A stretch of 44,345 nt of DNA from Verrucomicrobiota bacterium. GTDB taxonomy: Bacteria; Verrucomicrobiota; Verrucomicrobiia; Chthoniobacterales; SZAS-18. A program made the position numbers and the translations under genes. Location of the stretch: assembly GCA_018240025.1 (NCBI GenBank), contig JAFEGM010000060.1, positions 1-44,345 of the forward strand. Reading direction: 5' to 3'. Under the pieces are notes generated by a model, which worked only from the letters and a program-made list of their open reading frames with translations, made no database searches and was not told where the DNA came from. Positions 34,256-41,849 of this stretch are shown here, piece by piece. Each line of letters opens with the position of its first letter. The first letter of the stretch is position 1.

Positions 34256-35722
34256 ATGAACCCCAACGCCCTCCGGCTCCGCCCCGCGCTCATCGCGGCG
34301 GCGCTCACCCTCCTGCTGTGGTTTGTCGTGCCCGTGCCCACCGGCGTGAAGCCGAATGCGTGGCATCTGCTCGCGCTCTTCATCGGCACCATCGCGGCCA
34401 TCATCGGCAAGGCCATGCCGATCGGTGCCATCTCGGTCCTCGCCATCGCGCTCGTCGCGCTGACCGGCGTGACCAGCGAGCAGCCCGGCCCGGCCATCGC
34501 GGATGCTCTGAGCGGCTTTGCCAATCCGCTCATCTGGCTCATCGGCCTCTCGATCATGATCTCGCGCGGTCTGCTCAAGACGGGCTTGGGCGCGCGCATC
34601 GGCTACTACTTCATCTCGCTCTTCGGCCGCCGCACGCTCGGCGTGGCCTACGCGCTCGGGCTCTCGGAGCTGGTGCTGGCCCCGGTCACGCCCAGCAATA
34701 CGGCGCGCGGCGGCGGCATCATGCATCCCATCATGCGCTCGATCGCCCACAGCTTCGGCTCGGAGCCGAACGACGGCACGGCGGGCAAGATCGGACGCTA
34801 CCTCGCGTTGGTGAACTACCAGTCGAATCCAATCACCTCGGCCATGTTCATCACCGCCACCGCGCCCAATCCGCTGGTGGTGAAGTTCGTGGCGGAGGCC
34901 ACCGGGGCGAAGATCAGCCTGACCTGGACGACGTGGGCGCTGGCCATGTTCCTGCCCGGGCTGGCGGCCATGCTGTTGATGCCGCTGGTCCTCTACTGGC
35001 TCTATCCGCCCGAGATCAAGGACACCCACAACGCGCGCGATTTCGCCCGGGAGAAGCTGCATGCGCTCGGGCCCATCAAGCGCAGCGAGAAGATTCTGCT
35101 CGGCGTTTTCGCCTATCTCCTGCTGCTCTGGGCCGGCGTGCCCGAGTGGATCTTCGGCAGCAAGTACGCCGTCGATCCGACCGCCGCGGCGCTCTCGGGC
35201 CTCGGCCTGCTGCTGCTCACCGGCGTGCTCGAGTGGGACGACATCCTGGCCGAGAAGAGCGCCTGGGACACGATCGTCTGGTTCTCGGCCCTCGTCATGA
35301 TGGCCACCTACCTCAACAAACTCGGCCTCATCGGCTGGTTCTCGAAGACCCTCCAGGGCGGCATCGTCCACCTCGGGCTCGGCTGGGTCGGCGCCGTCGC
35401 GCTGCTCATCGTGGTCTATCTCTACGCGCACTACTTCTTCGCCAGCACGACCGCTCACATCACCGCCATGTTTGGCGCCTTCTATGCCGCGGGCATCGCG
35501 CTGGGCGCGCCGCCGATGTTCTACGCGCTGCTGCTGGCGGCGGTTTCGTCGATCATGATGACGCTGACGCATTACGCCACCGGCACCTCGCCGATCATCT
35601 TCGGCTCGGGCTACGTCACCCTCGGCCAGTGGTGGACCGCCGGTTTCGTGCTCAGCGTGGTGAATCTCCTCGTCTGGCTCCTCGTCGGCGGCGTGTGGTG
35701 GAAGCTGCTCGGGTATTGGTGA
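34256..35722 (+). CDS. DASS-family dicarboxylate/anion transporter
   Basis: A 488-residue inner-membrane carrier of the divalent anion:sodium symporter family, DiT1-type. About 12 hydrophobic segments; the first signature is V-T-P-S-N-T-A-R-G-G-G-I (SNT motif, about 142-153), and the second half has T-G-T-S-P-I-I-F-G-S-G-Y at the equivalent position. It would exchange or take up C4-C5 dicarboxylates such as 2-oxoglutarate or malate; substrate is inferred from the closest plant-like subfamily. Preceded by a 257-base spacer with no recognised element, and convergent with the following gene. Confidence 0.92.
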   Translation: MNPNALRLRPALIAAALTLLLWFVVPVPTGVKPNAWHLLALFIGTIAAIIGKAMPIGAISVLAIALVALTGVTSEQPGPAIADALSGFANPLIWLIGLSIMISRGLLKTGLGARIGYYFISLFGRRTLGVAYALGLSELVLAPVTPSNTARGGGIMHPIMRSIAHSFGSEPNDGTAGKIGRYLALVNYQSNPITSAMFITATAPNPLVVKFVAEATGAKISLTWTTWALAMFLPGLAAMLLMPLVLYWLYPPEIKDTHNARDFAREKLHALGPIKRSEKILLGVFAYLLLLWAGVPEWIFGSKYAVDPTAAALSGLGLLLLTGVLEWDDILAEKSAWDTIVWFSALVMMATYLNKLGLIGWFSKTLQGGIVHLGLGWVGAVALLIVVYLYAHYFFASTTAHITAMFGAFYAAGIALGAPPMFYALLLAAVSSIMMTLTHYATGTSPIIFGSGYVTLGQWWTAGFVLSVVNLLVWLLVGGVWWKLLGYW

Positions 35723-35776
35723 AGCGCCACCTGATCTGCTGCACGACGAACCAGCCGCCCTCGGCGACGGCGGATA

Positions 35777-36568
35777 CTACGGTCGCTGGAAAAGCACCGC
35801 GCGCTCGCCGGGGATGAAGGCGACCACCTTGTAGCCTTGGTCGTACTCGTAGAGCAGGAGCGAGACGTAGTATTCGCCGTCGGGCGGCGGGGTGAACTTC
35901 GCCGTGTGGGTTTGGTTGGCGTACATGTTGCCGTGCTTCAAAGCCGGCTTGTCGATGGTCGCGATGCGGTGGCCGTTGTGCATCGGGCCGCCATTCCAGT
36001 AGATCGGCGAGGCCCAGAGCTCCACGCGCAGCGAGCCGGTGTCGCCGCGGCGGGTGTGGGTGATCTTGCCGAAGCTGAAGTCGACCGTGCCGCCCGGGTA
36101 GCTCGACTTCCACGTCCACGGACCCTGCAGGGTAAAGAGCTTGGCCGGTCCGAGCGCTTTCGGCTGCGGCAGGTTGCCCCACGACACGATGTGGTAGCCG
36201 CCGTTCCGGTACTCCGAAACCGTCAGGCACAAAGAGTAGGTGCCGGCCCGCGGTGGCGCTTGGTATGCCACGGTCTTCGACAAATTCGAATACTGGCGAC
36301 CGCCCGCCAGGCCCTCCAGCGGGAACGAGGCGAGTACGTAGCCGTTCAGCGTACCGCCGTCGTAGGGCCCTTCCATGGCCCAAAGCTTGACCATCAGATT
36401 CCCGGTCGCGTTCTGAGGGTCGGTGTTGAAGAGACGTTCCACGCCGATGTTCACGTGGGTGCCGTTCGGGTCGAATTGGTAGCGATAGTTCCCACTCATC
36501 TTCGGCGCGGCCTGGACCGACGCGGCGAGTACGAGCGAGAGCAGGAGCAGACGAAGCGATGCGCGCAT
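35777..36568 (-). CDS. Secreted protein with duplicated beta domain
   Basis: A 263-residue exported protein. The signal peptide MRASLRLLLLSLVLAASVQA is followed by two similar ~100-residue halves. Half one (about 25-140) has G-N-L-M-V-K-L-W-A and A-G-T-Y-S-L-C-L-T-V-S-E-Y; half two (about 155-258) has G-S-L-R-V-E-L-W-A and D-G-E-Y-Y-V-S-L-L-L-Y-E-Y. Both then show a hydrophobic strand ending in V-S-W or V-A-F. This looks like an internal duplication of a carbohydrate-binding-like or Ig-like fold. Function unknown. Its promoter must lie in the palindromic box array at 36613-36698. Confidence 0.75.
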   Translation of the reverse strand: MRASLRLLLLSLVLAASVQAAPKMSGNYRYQFDPNGTHVNIGVERLFNTDPQNATGNLMVKLWAMEGPYDGGTLNGYVLASFPLEGLAGGRQYSNLSKTVAYQAPPRAGTYSLCLTVSEYRNGGYHIVSWGNLPQPKALGPAKLFTLQGPWTWKSSYPGGTVDFSFGKITHTRRGDTGSLRVELWASPIYWNGGPMHNGHRIATIDKPALKHGNMYANQTHTAKFTPPPDGEYYVSLLLYEYDQGYKVVAFIPGERAVLFQRP

Positions 36569-36612
36569 TTCCACGATTCCTACCCGTTTGGGTCGCGGAC
36601 GAGTAGCGGCAT

Positions 36613-36698
36613 GTGACCAACTGTCCCGACGCCGTGACGAACGGTCCATCCCCCTCCTTCGCCGGAGCGTTCGTCACCAGATTCGGGGCGTTCGTCAC
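36613..36698. promoter_or_regulatory. Four-box symmetric repeat array (possible operator)
   Basis: Four copies of a 9-base box: GTGACCAAC at 36613-36621, GTGACGAAC at 36634-36642 and, inverted, GTTCGTCAC at 36669-36677 and 36690-36698. Within each pair the copies are exactly 21 bases apart, and the pairs are symmetric about 36655.5, so the whole is an 86-base imperfect palindrome. The boxes extend to about 14 bases (GTGACGAACGSYCC). It lies between divergent secreted-protein genes, suited to cooperative regulator binding. Alternatively it is a dispersed element. Confidence 0.6.
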
Positions 36699-36740
36699 AA
36701 CCCACTCGCGGGGTGGATGGGAGCGCGGAAAGGTTCCTCC

Positions 36741-36992
36741 ATGCGTGCAATTTCACGTTTTCTTCTGCCGGCGAGTGCCGGCATGGTGCTGGCGCTGAGC
36801 CTCCCCGTCACGGCCTCGCCGGACGCGCCGCAGCGCGGGCGTTACTCGGCGGAGGAAGCCTTCGAGCCCCAGGCGAGCGACCGCCCGGAGGCAGGATCGC
36901 AGGAGCGTGAAATGCGCGAACCTCCCGCCATGCCGACTCCGACGACTCCGCCGCGCCCTCATCCGCCGATGCCTCCCCGGCAAGATCGCTGA
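36741..36992 (+). CDS. Small secreted Pro-rich protein (83 aa)
   Basis: An exported 83-residue protein. Signal peptide MRAISRFLLPASAGMVLALS followed by a cleavage site near V-T-A-S and a disordered, charged then Pro-rich mature part (TPTTPPRPHPPMPPR). A good Shine-Dalgarno (GGAAAGG, 36727-36733) sits upstream. The function is unknown; the Pro-rich tail may bind cell-wall or protein partners. It is divergent from the duplicated-domain protein across the box array. Confidence 0.6.
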   Translation: MRAISRFLLPASAGMVLALSLPVTASPDAPQRGRYSAEEAFEPQASDRPEAGSQEREMREPPAMPTPTTPPRPHPPMPPRQDR

Positions 36993-36995
36993 TCT

Positions 36996-37013
36996 GCGGC
37001 GGATGGGCGCCGC
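36996..37013. terminator. Weak hairpin between convergent genes
   Basis: A 6-bp stem GCGGCG / CGCCGC with a GATGGG loop, placed exactly between the plus-strand stop at 36992 and the minus-strand stop at 37014. No T-run, so any termination function is uncertain. Confidence 0.3.
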
Positions 37014-38324
37014 CTACCAAACGATTCGTTCGTAGAGCGCGAGCAGTCTGGCGGCCGAGGCCGGATGCGTGGCGAGCGCGTGTGCCACCCGGCCGCGCAA
37101 ATGCGCCGCGAAATCCGGGAGGTTCGCGCGGTTCTGCGACGCAGGTCCGTGGCGCACGCAATTCGTCAGGATGGCCTTCAGCCGGTCACGTTCGCGCCGG
37201 GGCAGTCCAGGGCGTTCGTTGAGCACCAGACCCGCGGCGCGCTGACAGACACTGCGCGGCAGGACACGAGTTTTGCGATGAGCCACGGTCAGGCCCAGCT
37301 CGAGGAGGATCGCGCCGACCCGCACTTCACAGCGGCGCGCGCTGCGGGCAAAGCCGGCGTCACCGCTGAAAAGGAGATCGTCGGCATAGCGCGTGAAGGT
37401 GGCGCCAAAACGCCGGGCCAGACCGGCGAGCCGCGCATCGACGCCAAACGCACAAAGGTTCGCCAGCGCGGGCGAAGTCGGCGCGCCTTGCGGCAGATGC
37501 CGCGAACGGAGCGCCACTCGCAACTGCGCGGCCCGCGCCGAAATCGGCGCGGCCAGCGGGCGGAGGACCTCTGCCGGAGTGGCCGTGGTGCAGAGGTCGG
37601 CCAGCAGCGTTGCCACCGGCTCAGGGTAACCGGCAGTCAGGAAGATCCGCACGATCCGTCCTCGTCGCAGGCTCGGAAAGAAGTCCTGTACATCCATCCG
37701 CAGGACGCAGGCCCGCCCGGTGTGGGTCGAGGTGTACGAGAGAATGTTGCAGCCGCGGCGGAAGCCATGCGCCGCCGCGTGCGGGGGGATGTGGTCGAGA
37801 ATTCCCCGCAGAATGCGCCGCTGCACCCACTTCAACCGCGCCTTGGGTACCTCCAGCAAGCGCGGCGGTCCGTGGCGGCGGGGGTGCCACGCGTAGTGGT
37901 AGTGGCGCACGCGGGGCTCGCTGGGAAGTCGCTCGCGCCAGCGCGCCGCCAGAAAGAGCAGTTCCTCCGGCGAGAGCCGCAACCAGGCCGCAAGTTCCCC
38001 CGGTGTCGTCAAGGGCGGGACCGGCCACTGCTGCGGAGCCCCCGCGGCTGGGCGCATCGTCGGCGGGGCGGCTGCGCCGGCCGCTGCGGAACCGCGACAT
38101 TGGCGACGGAACATTCGATTCCCCGCCAGCAGACGGGCTACGTCGCGCCAGCGCGGCCGAAGGACGCCGCCGAACTGCCGGACGATCTGCCGAGCCAGTG
38201 GTCGGGCGCGCCGCAGCCTGAGGCCGCCGGTCTCGACCAGAGCCTCGGTCACCGCCGCCGGCTCGATGGTTCCGGCGACAATTCTCCGAGCCACGAGAGC
38301 GGCGGCGAGATCGGGGCGATTCAT
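37014..38324 (-). CDS. Retron-like reverse transcriptase
   Basis: A 436-residue RNA-directed DNA polymerase. The RT fingers/palm blocks are clear: A-H-G-F-R-R-G-C-N-I (about 190), R-M-D-V-Q-D-F-F-P-S-L (about 209), L-P-Q-G-A-P-T-S-P-A-L-A-N-L (about 275) and the catalytic Y-A-D-D (about 313-316). The block A-A-G-L-V-L-N-E-R near 364 corresponds to the retron V-T-G region, with T replaced by A. The retron NAxxH motif appears as Y-T-S-T-H. N-terminal ~120 residues are helical and Arg-rich. No maturase, endonuclease or integrase domain and no obvious toxin gene is adjacent. ATG 38324 is used; ATG 38390 would add 22 residues that read from the upstream repeat-like sequence. Confidence 0.88.
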   Translation of the reverse strand: MNRPDLAAALVARRIVAGTIEPAAVTEALVETGGLRLRRARPLARQIVRQFGGVLRPRWRDVARLLAGNRMFRRQCRGSAAAGAAAPPTMRPAAGAPQQWPVPPLTTPGELAAWLRLSPEELLFLAARWRERLPSEPRVRHYHYAWHPRRHGPPRLLEVPKARLKWVQRRILRGILDHIPPHAAAHGFRRGCNILSYTSTHTGRACVLRMDVQDFFPSLRRGRIVRIFLTAGYPEPVATLLADLCTTATPAEVLRPLAAPISARAAQLRVALRSRHLPQGAPTSPALANLCAFGVDARLAGLARRFGATFTRYADDLLFSGDAGFARSARRCEVRVGAILLELGLTVAHRKTRVLPRSVCQRAAGLVLNERPGLPRRERDRLKAILTNCVRHGPASQNRANLPDFAAHLRGRVAHALATHPASAARLLALYERIVW

Positions 38325-38390
38325 CGAAGAGGTGGGCTCGTGCTCCGGCGACGCGGGTCCGGCGCGGAAACTCATGCGACGCAGGCGCAT

Positions 38391-38520
38391 CGCCTTCCGC
38401 GCGGTGGATTTGCAATGCGGATATCCCCCGGGGTAGCCCCGGAGAGAAGGAGGCGCACGCCTCGGAGGAGACGTTCGCTTCTTCGGCCCGGAGCACGGCC
38501 CGCAGGTCCGATAGCTGCCC
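38391..38520 (-). ncRNA. Candidate structured RNA / repeat upstream of the RT
   Basis: The spacer directly before the RT reads, on the minus strand, as a hairpin-rich stretch: CCGGGG/CCCCGG with a CTA loop (38428-38442) and GAGGC/GCCTC with a GTGC loop (38450-38463), plus GC-rich complementary segments further upstream. Retron msr-msd RNAs sit in this position. I could not find convincing a1/a2 flanking repeats or the branching G. Part of it resembles a GGATATCCGCATTGC-type element that I recall as dispersed in Planctomycetes/Verrucomicrobia genomes, so it may instead be a mobile repeat. Confidence 0.3.
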
Positions 38521-38597
38521 GGCGGAGGTTGTCGAGGAAATCGTCGCCGGCGGAGCGCGGTTGCTTGCCTGACCCGGGTATTGCACTCTCATGTTGC

Positions 38598-39059
38598 ATG
38601 CGTCGCGCCGTTCTCGGGTTTCTTTCCGGTCTGCTTCTCGCGCTTCCGCTCAGCGCTTTGGCGGCGCCGACGTCCGAGACCCCACTCGATCCATCCAAAG
38701 CATCAGCCGGCCGCTACCGTCTGCCGTTCCCTGATTACCCCGTCGCAGCGCGTCGGAAGGGCGCGGAGGCGCTGATGATCGTCGATCTGCAGGTCGATGC
38801 GACCGGTCGCATCGTGGACGCGCAGGTGCGCGACTACGTCGGGGACCGCAGCTTGACCGAGCACGCGGCGCGGTTCGCCCGCACGCGCTGGAGGGCGATC
38901 GTGCGTACACGGGCAGGCCGGCCAGTGCCGTATCGCGTCGGCGTGCCGGTGGTTTTCGTGCTCAACAGCGTCGACCGAGTGAACGCGCTGGTGCGGAAAT
39001 CGAAGAACCCGCGCCTGCGCGAGATTCCGTTCGCGAGGTCCGCGGGACGCCGTTCCTGA
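38598..39059 (+). CDS. TonB C-terminal-like exported protein
   Basis: A 153-residue exported protein. Signal peptide RAVLGFLSGLLLALPLSALA, then a TonB C-terminal-type domain (about 40-135) with F-P-D-Y-P-V-A-A-R-R-K-G, M-I-V-D-L-Q-V-D-A-T-G-R-I-V and R-T-R-W-R-A-I-V. There is no transmembrane anchor or Pro-rich linker of true TonB, so it is a stand-alone TonB_C periplasmic protein. Such proteins are common in Verrucomicrobia. Role unknown. Start ATG 38598; the ATG at 38591 is in another frame. Confidence 0.8.
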   Translation: MRRAVLGFLSGLLLALPLSALAAPTSETPLDPSKASAGRYRLPFPDYPVAARRKGAEALMIVDLQVDATGRIVDAQVRDYVGDRSLTEHAARFARTRWRAIVRTRAGRPVPYRVGVPVVFVLNSVDRVNALVRKSKNPRLREIPFARSAGRRS

Positions 39060-39074
39060 GCGGTCGCCCCTACG

Positions 39075-39107
39075 AAAAAGGCCGAGCCGGGAGCCCCCGA
39101 CTCGGCC
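39075..39107 (-). terminator. Intrinsic terminator of the lipoprotein gene
   Basis: On the minus strand GGCCGAGTCGGG pairs with CCCGGCTCGGCC (one G-U pair) around a GGCT loop, followed by TTTTT. It lies 18 bases after the lipoprotein stop and also between convergent genes. Confidence 0.75.
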
Positions 39108-39125
39108 GAGCCACGAACGGGACGA

Positions 39126-39446
39126 TTACTTCGCCGCGTTCGTCACCATCTTCGTGGTCGCCGCCGAGAAGCGCTGCGACAGCTCGGTGTAGCGCTTCAC
39201 CTGCTCGGCCGACCAGGGCTGCGAGCTTTGCATCGAGGCAGCCTTCTGCCCGAGTTCCGCGGCCTGCTGGCCGAGCGCCTGCACGTCGGCGGCGGTCGGT
39301 TTGCCGTTGGCCTTGGCCTCGGTGCTGACGACCATCTTTTCGAAATCGGAAATGAAGGCGTCCGCGGCCTTGTTGCCGCCACCGCAGGCGGCCAGACCGA
39401 GACAGAGGAGGAGCGTGAGAGCGAGAGAGCGAAGCGTATGCATCAT
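39126..39446 (-). CDS. Small lipoprotein
   Basis: A 106-residue lipoprotein. The hydrophobic signal ends in the lipobox L-A-A-C-G-G-G (cleavage before Cys about residue 21), so the mature protein is lipid-anchored. The mature part is helical with F-I-S-D-F-E-K-M-V, Q-A-L-G-Q-Q-A-A-E-L-G and a Ser/Ala-rich C-terminus. No family recognised. Two adjacent ATGs (39446 and 39443) are possible starts. Followed by a strong hairpin terminator. Confidence 0.8.
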   Translation of the reverse strand: MMHTLRSLALTLLLCLGLAACGGGNKAADAFISDFEKMVVSTEAKANGKPTAADVQALGQQAAELGQKAASMQSSQPWSAEQVKRYTELSQRFSAATTKMVTNAAK

Positions 39447-39613
39447 GGAATGAGGGTTGTCTGACGCCGCCCCGCGAGCGCTGGGCAAGCTGGGGCGGCA
39501 GAGACATCTACGCGTCGGCACGACGAAAGGATTCGCCCGAATTTGCACCGTCCCGACCCCGCAACGGCGTTGCCGATGGACATGGGGACGAGCCTGAGCG
39601 AAAACGGAAACCC

Positions 39614-40903
39614 ATGCCTGCCCCTCGCCCGATCCGTCGCGTGCTCGAGAAGATCGCCAACGCCCGCAGCGAGCACGAGGAGCGGCATCGGCCCAGCGGA
39701 TTTGGCTTCGCGCTGGCGGAGCAGATCGACTGCCTCGACGCCGAGCGCTGGGACCGGGTCACGCGCGAGGCGGGCTTCTTCCTCAGCCGCCGCTGGCTGC
39801 GCACGCTCGAGTCCGCCGGCCCCGACAATCTGTCGCCGCGCTACGCGCTCGTACTGCGCGGCACGGAGCCGGTCGCGGCGGTGGTCATGCAGGTGGTCGA
39901 GGTCTCGGGCGATCGCCTGCTGCAGCAGACTGGCGCGATCGGCGAGGGTAAGACGAAGACGCGCTTCTCTGTCCGCCGGGCGCTGCGGCCGGCCCTGGAG
40001 AAAGTCAGCCGACAACTGCGGGAGCGGCTGCTCATCTGCGGCAATCTCCTCTCCTGGGGCCTGCACGGAGTGGCCTTCGCGCCGGGCGAGAATGCCGCCG
40101 AATTGTGGCCCGCGGTGACCGAGGCGTTATACCGCGTGCGCCGGGCGGAGCGGCTGAATGGCACGGCGGATTTCCTGCTCGTGAAGGACATTCCGCCGGC
40201 GCATCTCGGGTCGGCCCGCACGCTGCAGCGCTTTCACTATCGGCCCCTCGAGACGATGCCAAACATGGTGCTGGAATTTCGTCCGGCCTGGCGCAGCTAC
40301 GAGGACTATCTCGCCAGTCTCGACGCGAAGTACCGCAAGTCCGCCCAGCAGATCGCGCGCAAGGTCGGTGAAGCCGGCGGCGTAGTGGAACGCCTCACCG
40401 CTGGCGAGATCGCCGCCGAGGCCGGCCGCTTGCACGAACTCTACCTGCAGGTTCACGCCCACAGCGCGGTGCGGCTCTGCACGCTTCCGCCCACGCTCCT
40501 GCCCGCACTGGCCCAGACGGCGGGCGACGATTTCTCCTGCGTGGCGGTGCGGCGCGGGCGCGAGATCGTGGGCTTCGTCACGATCCTGCGCGACGGCGAA
40601 ACCGCCGTCGGCTGGTACATGGGGTTCGATCGCGCCGCCGCCGCCGAGATGCCGCTCTACGTACGCCTCCTCCACGCCGTCATCGCCGAGTCCCTGCGCC
40701 TCGGCTGCCGCCGACTCTCGCTCGGCCGCACCGCTCTCGAACCCAAGGCCCGCCTCGGCGCCCGACCGGAGCCGCTGCAGGTCTGGCTGCGGCATCGCGT
40801 GCCGGCGCTCGGTCAATTGCTCGGCAGCGTGCTGGCGGCAGTGCCGCAGGAAGAGGCGCCGGAGCGGAATCCGTTCAAAGAGGAGCGTTCGGTGACGGAG
40901 TGA
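39614..40903 (+). CDS. FemAB/GNAT-like acyltransferase (DUF482-type)
   Basis: A 429-residue protein of the GNAT/FemAB-like peptidogalycan group. N-terminal region has F-F-L-S-R-R-W-L-R-T-L-E and a strand set; the second half carries M-P-N-M-V-L-E-F-R-P-A-W, Y-E-D-Y-L-A-S-L-D-A-K-Y-R-K-S and later L-S-L-G-R-T-A-L-E-P-K. Proteins with this arrangement are annotated as peptidoglycan-related acyl/aminoacyltransferases; substrate is not determined. ATG 39614 is preceded by a weak GGAAA. The final codons (S-V-T-E-stop) lie within a GGTGACGG tandem repeat, so the C-terminus was partly made by repeat sequence. Confidence 0.8.
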   Translation: MPAPRPIRRVLEKIANARSEHEERHRPSGFGFALAEQIDCLDAERWDRVTREAGFFLSRRWLRTLESAGPDNLSPRYALVLRGTEPVAAVVMQVVEVSGDRLLQQTGAIGEGKTKTRFSVRRALRPALEKVSRQLRERLLICGNLLSWGLHGVAFAPGENAAELWPAVTEALYRVRRAERLNGTADFLLVKDIPPAHLGSARTLQRFHYRPLETMPNMVLEFRPAWRSYEDYLASLDAKYRKSAQQIARKVGEAGGVVERLTAGEIAAEAGRLHELYLQVHAHSAVRLCTLPPTLLPALAQTAGDDFSCVAVRRGREIVGFVTILRDGETAVGWYMGFDRAAAAEMPLYVRLLHAVIAESLRLGCRRLSLGRTALEPKARLGARPEPLQVWLRHRVPALGQLLGSVLAAVPQEEAPERNPFKEERSVTE

Positions 40904-40953
40904 CGGGGTGATGGGGTGACGGGGTGACGGGGTGATGGGGTGATGGGGTGACC
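40891..40953. repeat. 8-bp tandem repeat (GGTGAYGG)n
   Basis: About seven copies of GGTGACGG or GGTGATGG, beginning inside the last codons of the preceding gene (the stop TGA is part of it) and ending with GGTGACC. The 24606-24627 tract is a degenerate relative. Confidence 0.9.
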
Positions 40954-41025
40954 GTCAGGCACGAAACGTCGCGATTGCCCGCTCCAATGTTCCTCAATTC
41001 CCTTCGCGCCTTCGCCTCCTTAGCG

Positions 41026-41094
41026 CCTTCGCGTGAACCCTCTGCAGGCTTTCTCGTGAACCCTCTGCCGTCCTTCGCGTGAACCCCCTGCCGT
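41026..41094. repeat. 23-bp tandem repeat with CTTCGCG motif, 3 copies
   Basis: Three copies with the core GTGAACCC (41033, 41056, 41079), spaced exactly 23 bases, each with CTTCGC or TTTCTC before it and CTCTGC or CCCTGC after. It follows a CTTCGCGCCTTCGCCTCC stretch. It reaches the stop codon of the minus-strand gene at 41098. Confidence 0.85.
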
Positions 41095-41097
41095 TCC

Positions 41098-41760
41098 CTA
41101 CCGGGCGGAAGCGGTGGCCGCGTACTCGAACTCCACCACTGCGTTGTAGCGTGAGGACGGCGCGACGTTCACGAAATACACGTCGCAGTCGCCGACGCGA
41201 TACAGCAGGGTGCGGTTCTCGCCGATCCCGAGGCGCAGTTCGCGCGTTTCCTGGCCGTATTTGTGGCGGGCGAAATTCACCTCGGTCTGACTGATCTCGA
41301 GAATCTTCAGCTCGCCGGGCGGCCCCCCGACCTTGGGCAGAATCGTCAGCTCGCCGAGGCGGATCTCGGCGCGCACCACCCGCGGTTTCGGGCCGGAGGT
41401 CGGCGTGGGCACGGGCGAAGGCGCAGCCGCCGCCTGGCGCGCCGCTTCCGCTGCCGCCACGGCGCGACGTTCGGCGGCCTGCTGCTCCAGCAACTCCGCG
41501 CGGCGGGCGTCGAAAGGATAGCGCCAGCGGATCTCGTCCGGCATGCGCTGCCAGGGGATCGTGCTCAGGCCCTCGGCATGCTCCACCTCGAACTTCACGC
41601 CGTCGAAGCGCAGGATGCGCGCCTCGCGCAACGGCTGCCCGGTGGCATCGACGATCGACGCAAGCCCCGCCGGTCCCGGATGGGACGGCTCGGCATCCTG
41701 AGCGGCGGCGCCGAGCGGCAGCAGAGCAACGACGCCGACCAGGGCGAAAGACAAGCGCAT
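41098..41760 (-). CDS. Exported hypothetical protein
   Basis: A 220-residue exported protein. Signal peptide MRLSFALVGVVALLPLGAAA; then a strand-rich segment (LASIVDATGQPLREARILRF) reading like an SH3-type repeat, a helical coiled-coil Ala-rich region (A-V-A-A-A-E-A-A-R-Q-A-A-A), a Pro-rich linker and a final strand-rich part. Many verrucomicrobial exported proteins have this plan; function unknown. ATG 41760 chosen because the signal begins there. It starts 89 bases from the divergent DUF2167 gene. Confidence 0.7.
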   Translation of the reverse strand: MRLSFALVGVVALLPLGAAAQDAEPSHPGPAGLASIVDATGQPLREARILRFDGVKFEVEHAEGLSTIPWQRMPDEIRWRYPFDARRAELLEQQAAERRAVAAAEAARQAAAAPSPVPTPTSGPKPRVVRAEIRLGELTILPKVGGPPGELKILEISQTEVNFARHKYGQETRELRLGIGENRTLLYRVGDCDVYFVNVAPSSRYNAVVEFEYAATASAR

Positions 41761-41849
41761 CGCGGGAGACAAGGCGGAATCCGCCGCCGCGCAATTCCAC
41801 TCGCGCGACCGGGACCTTGTGGGAGTTTTGCGGTTTCCGCTCCACGTCC

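Noticed and set aside
37014..38390. Diversity-generating retroelement or group II intron
   Set aside because: No template/variable repeat pair was seen next to the RT, no maturase or endonuclease domain, and no intron domain V-like structure was noticed.
38372..38698. Minus-strand ORF running from within the TonB-like gene towards the RT
   Set aside because: Overlaps the well-supported TonB-like gene and crosses the structured spacer; no family similarity.
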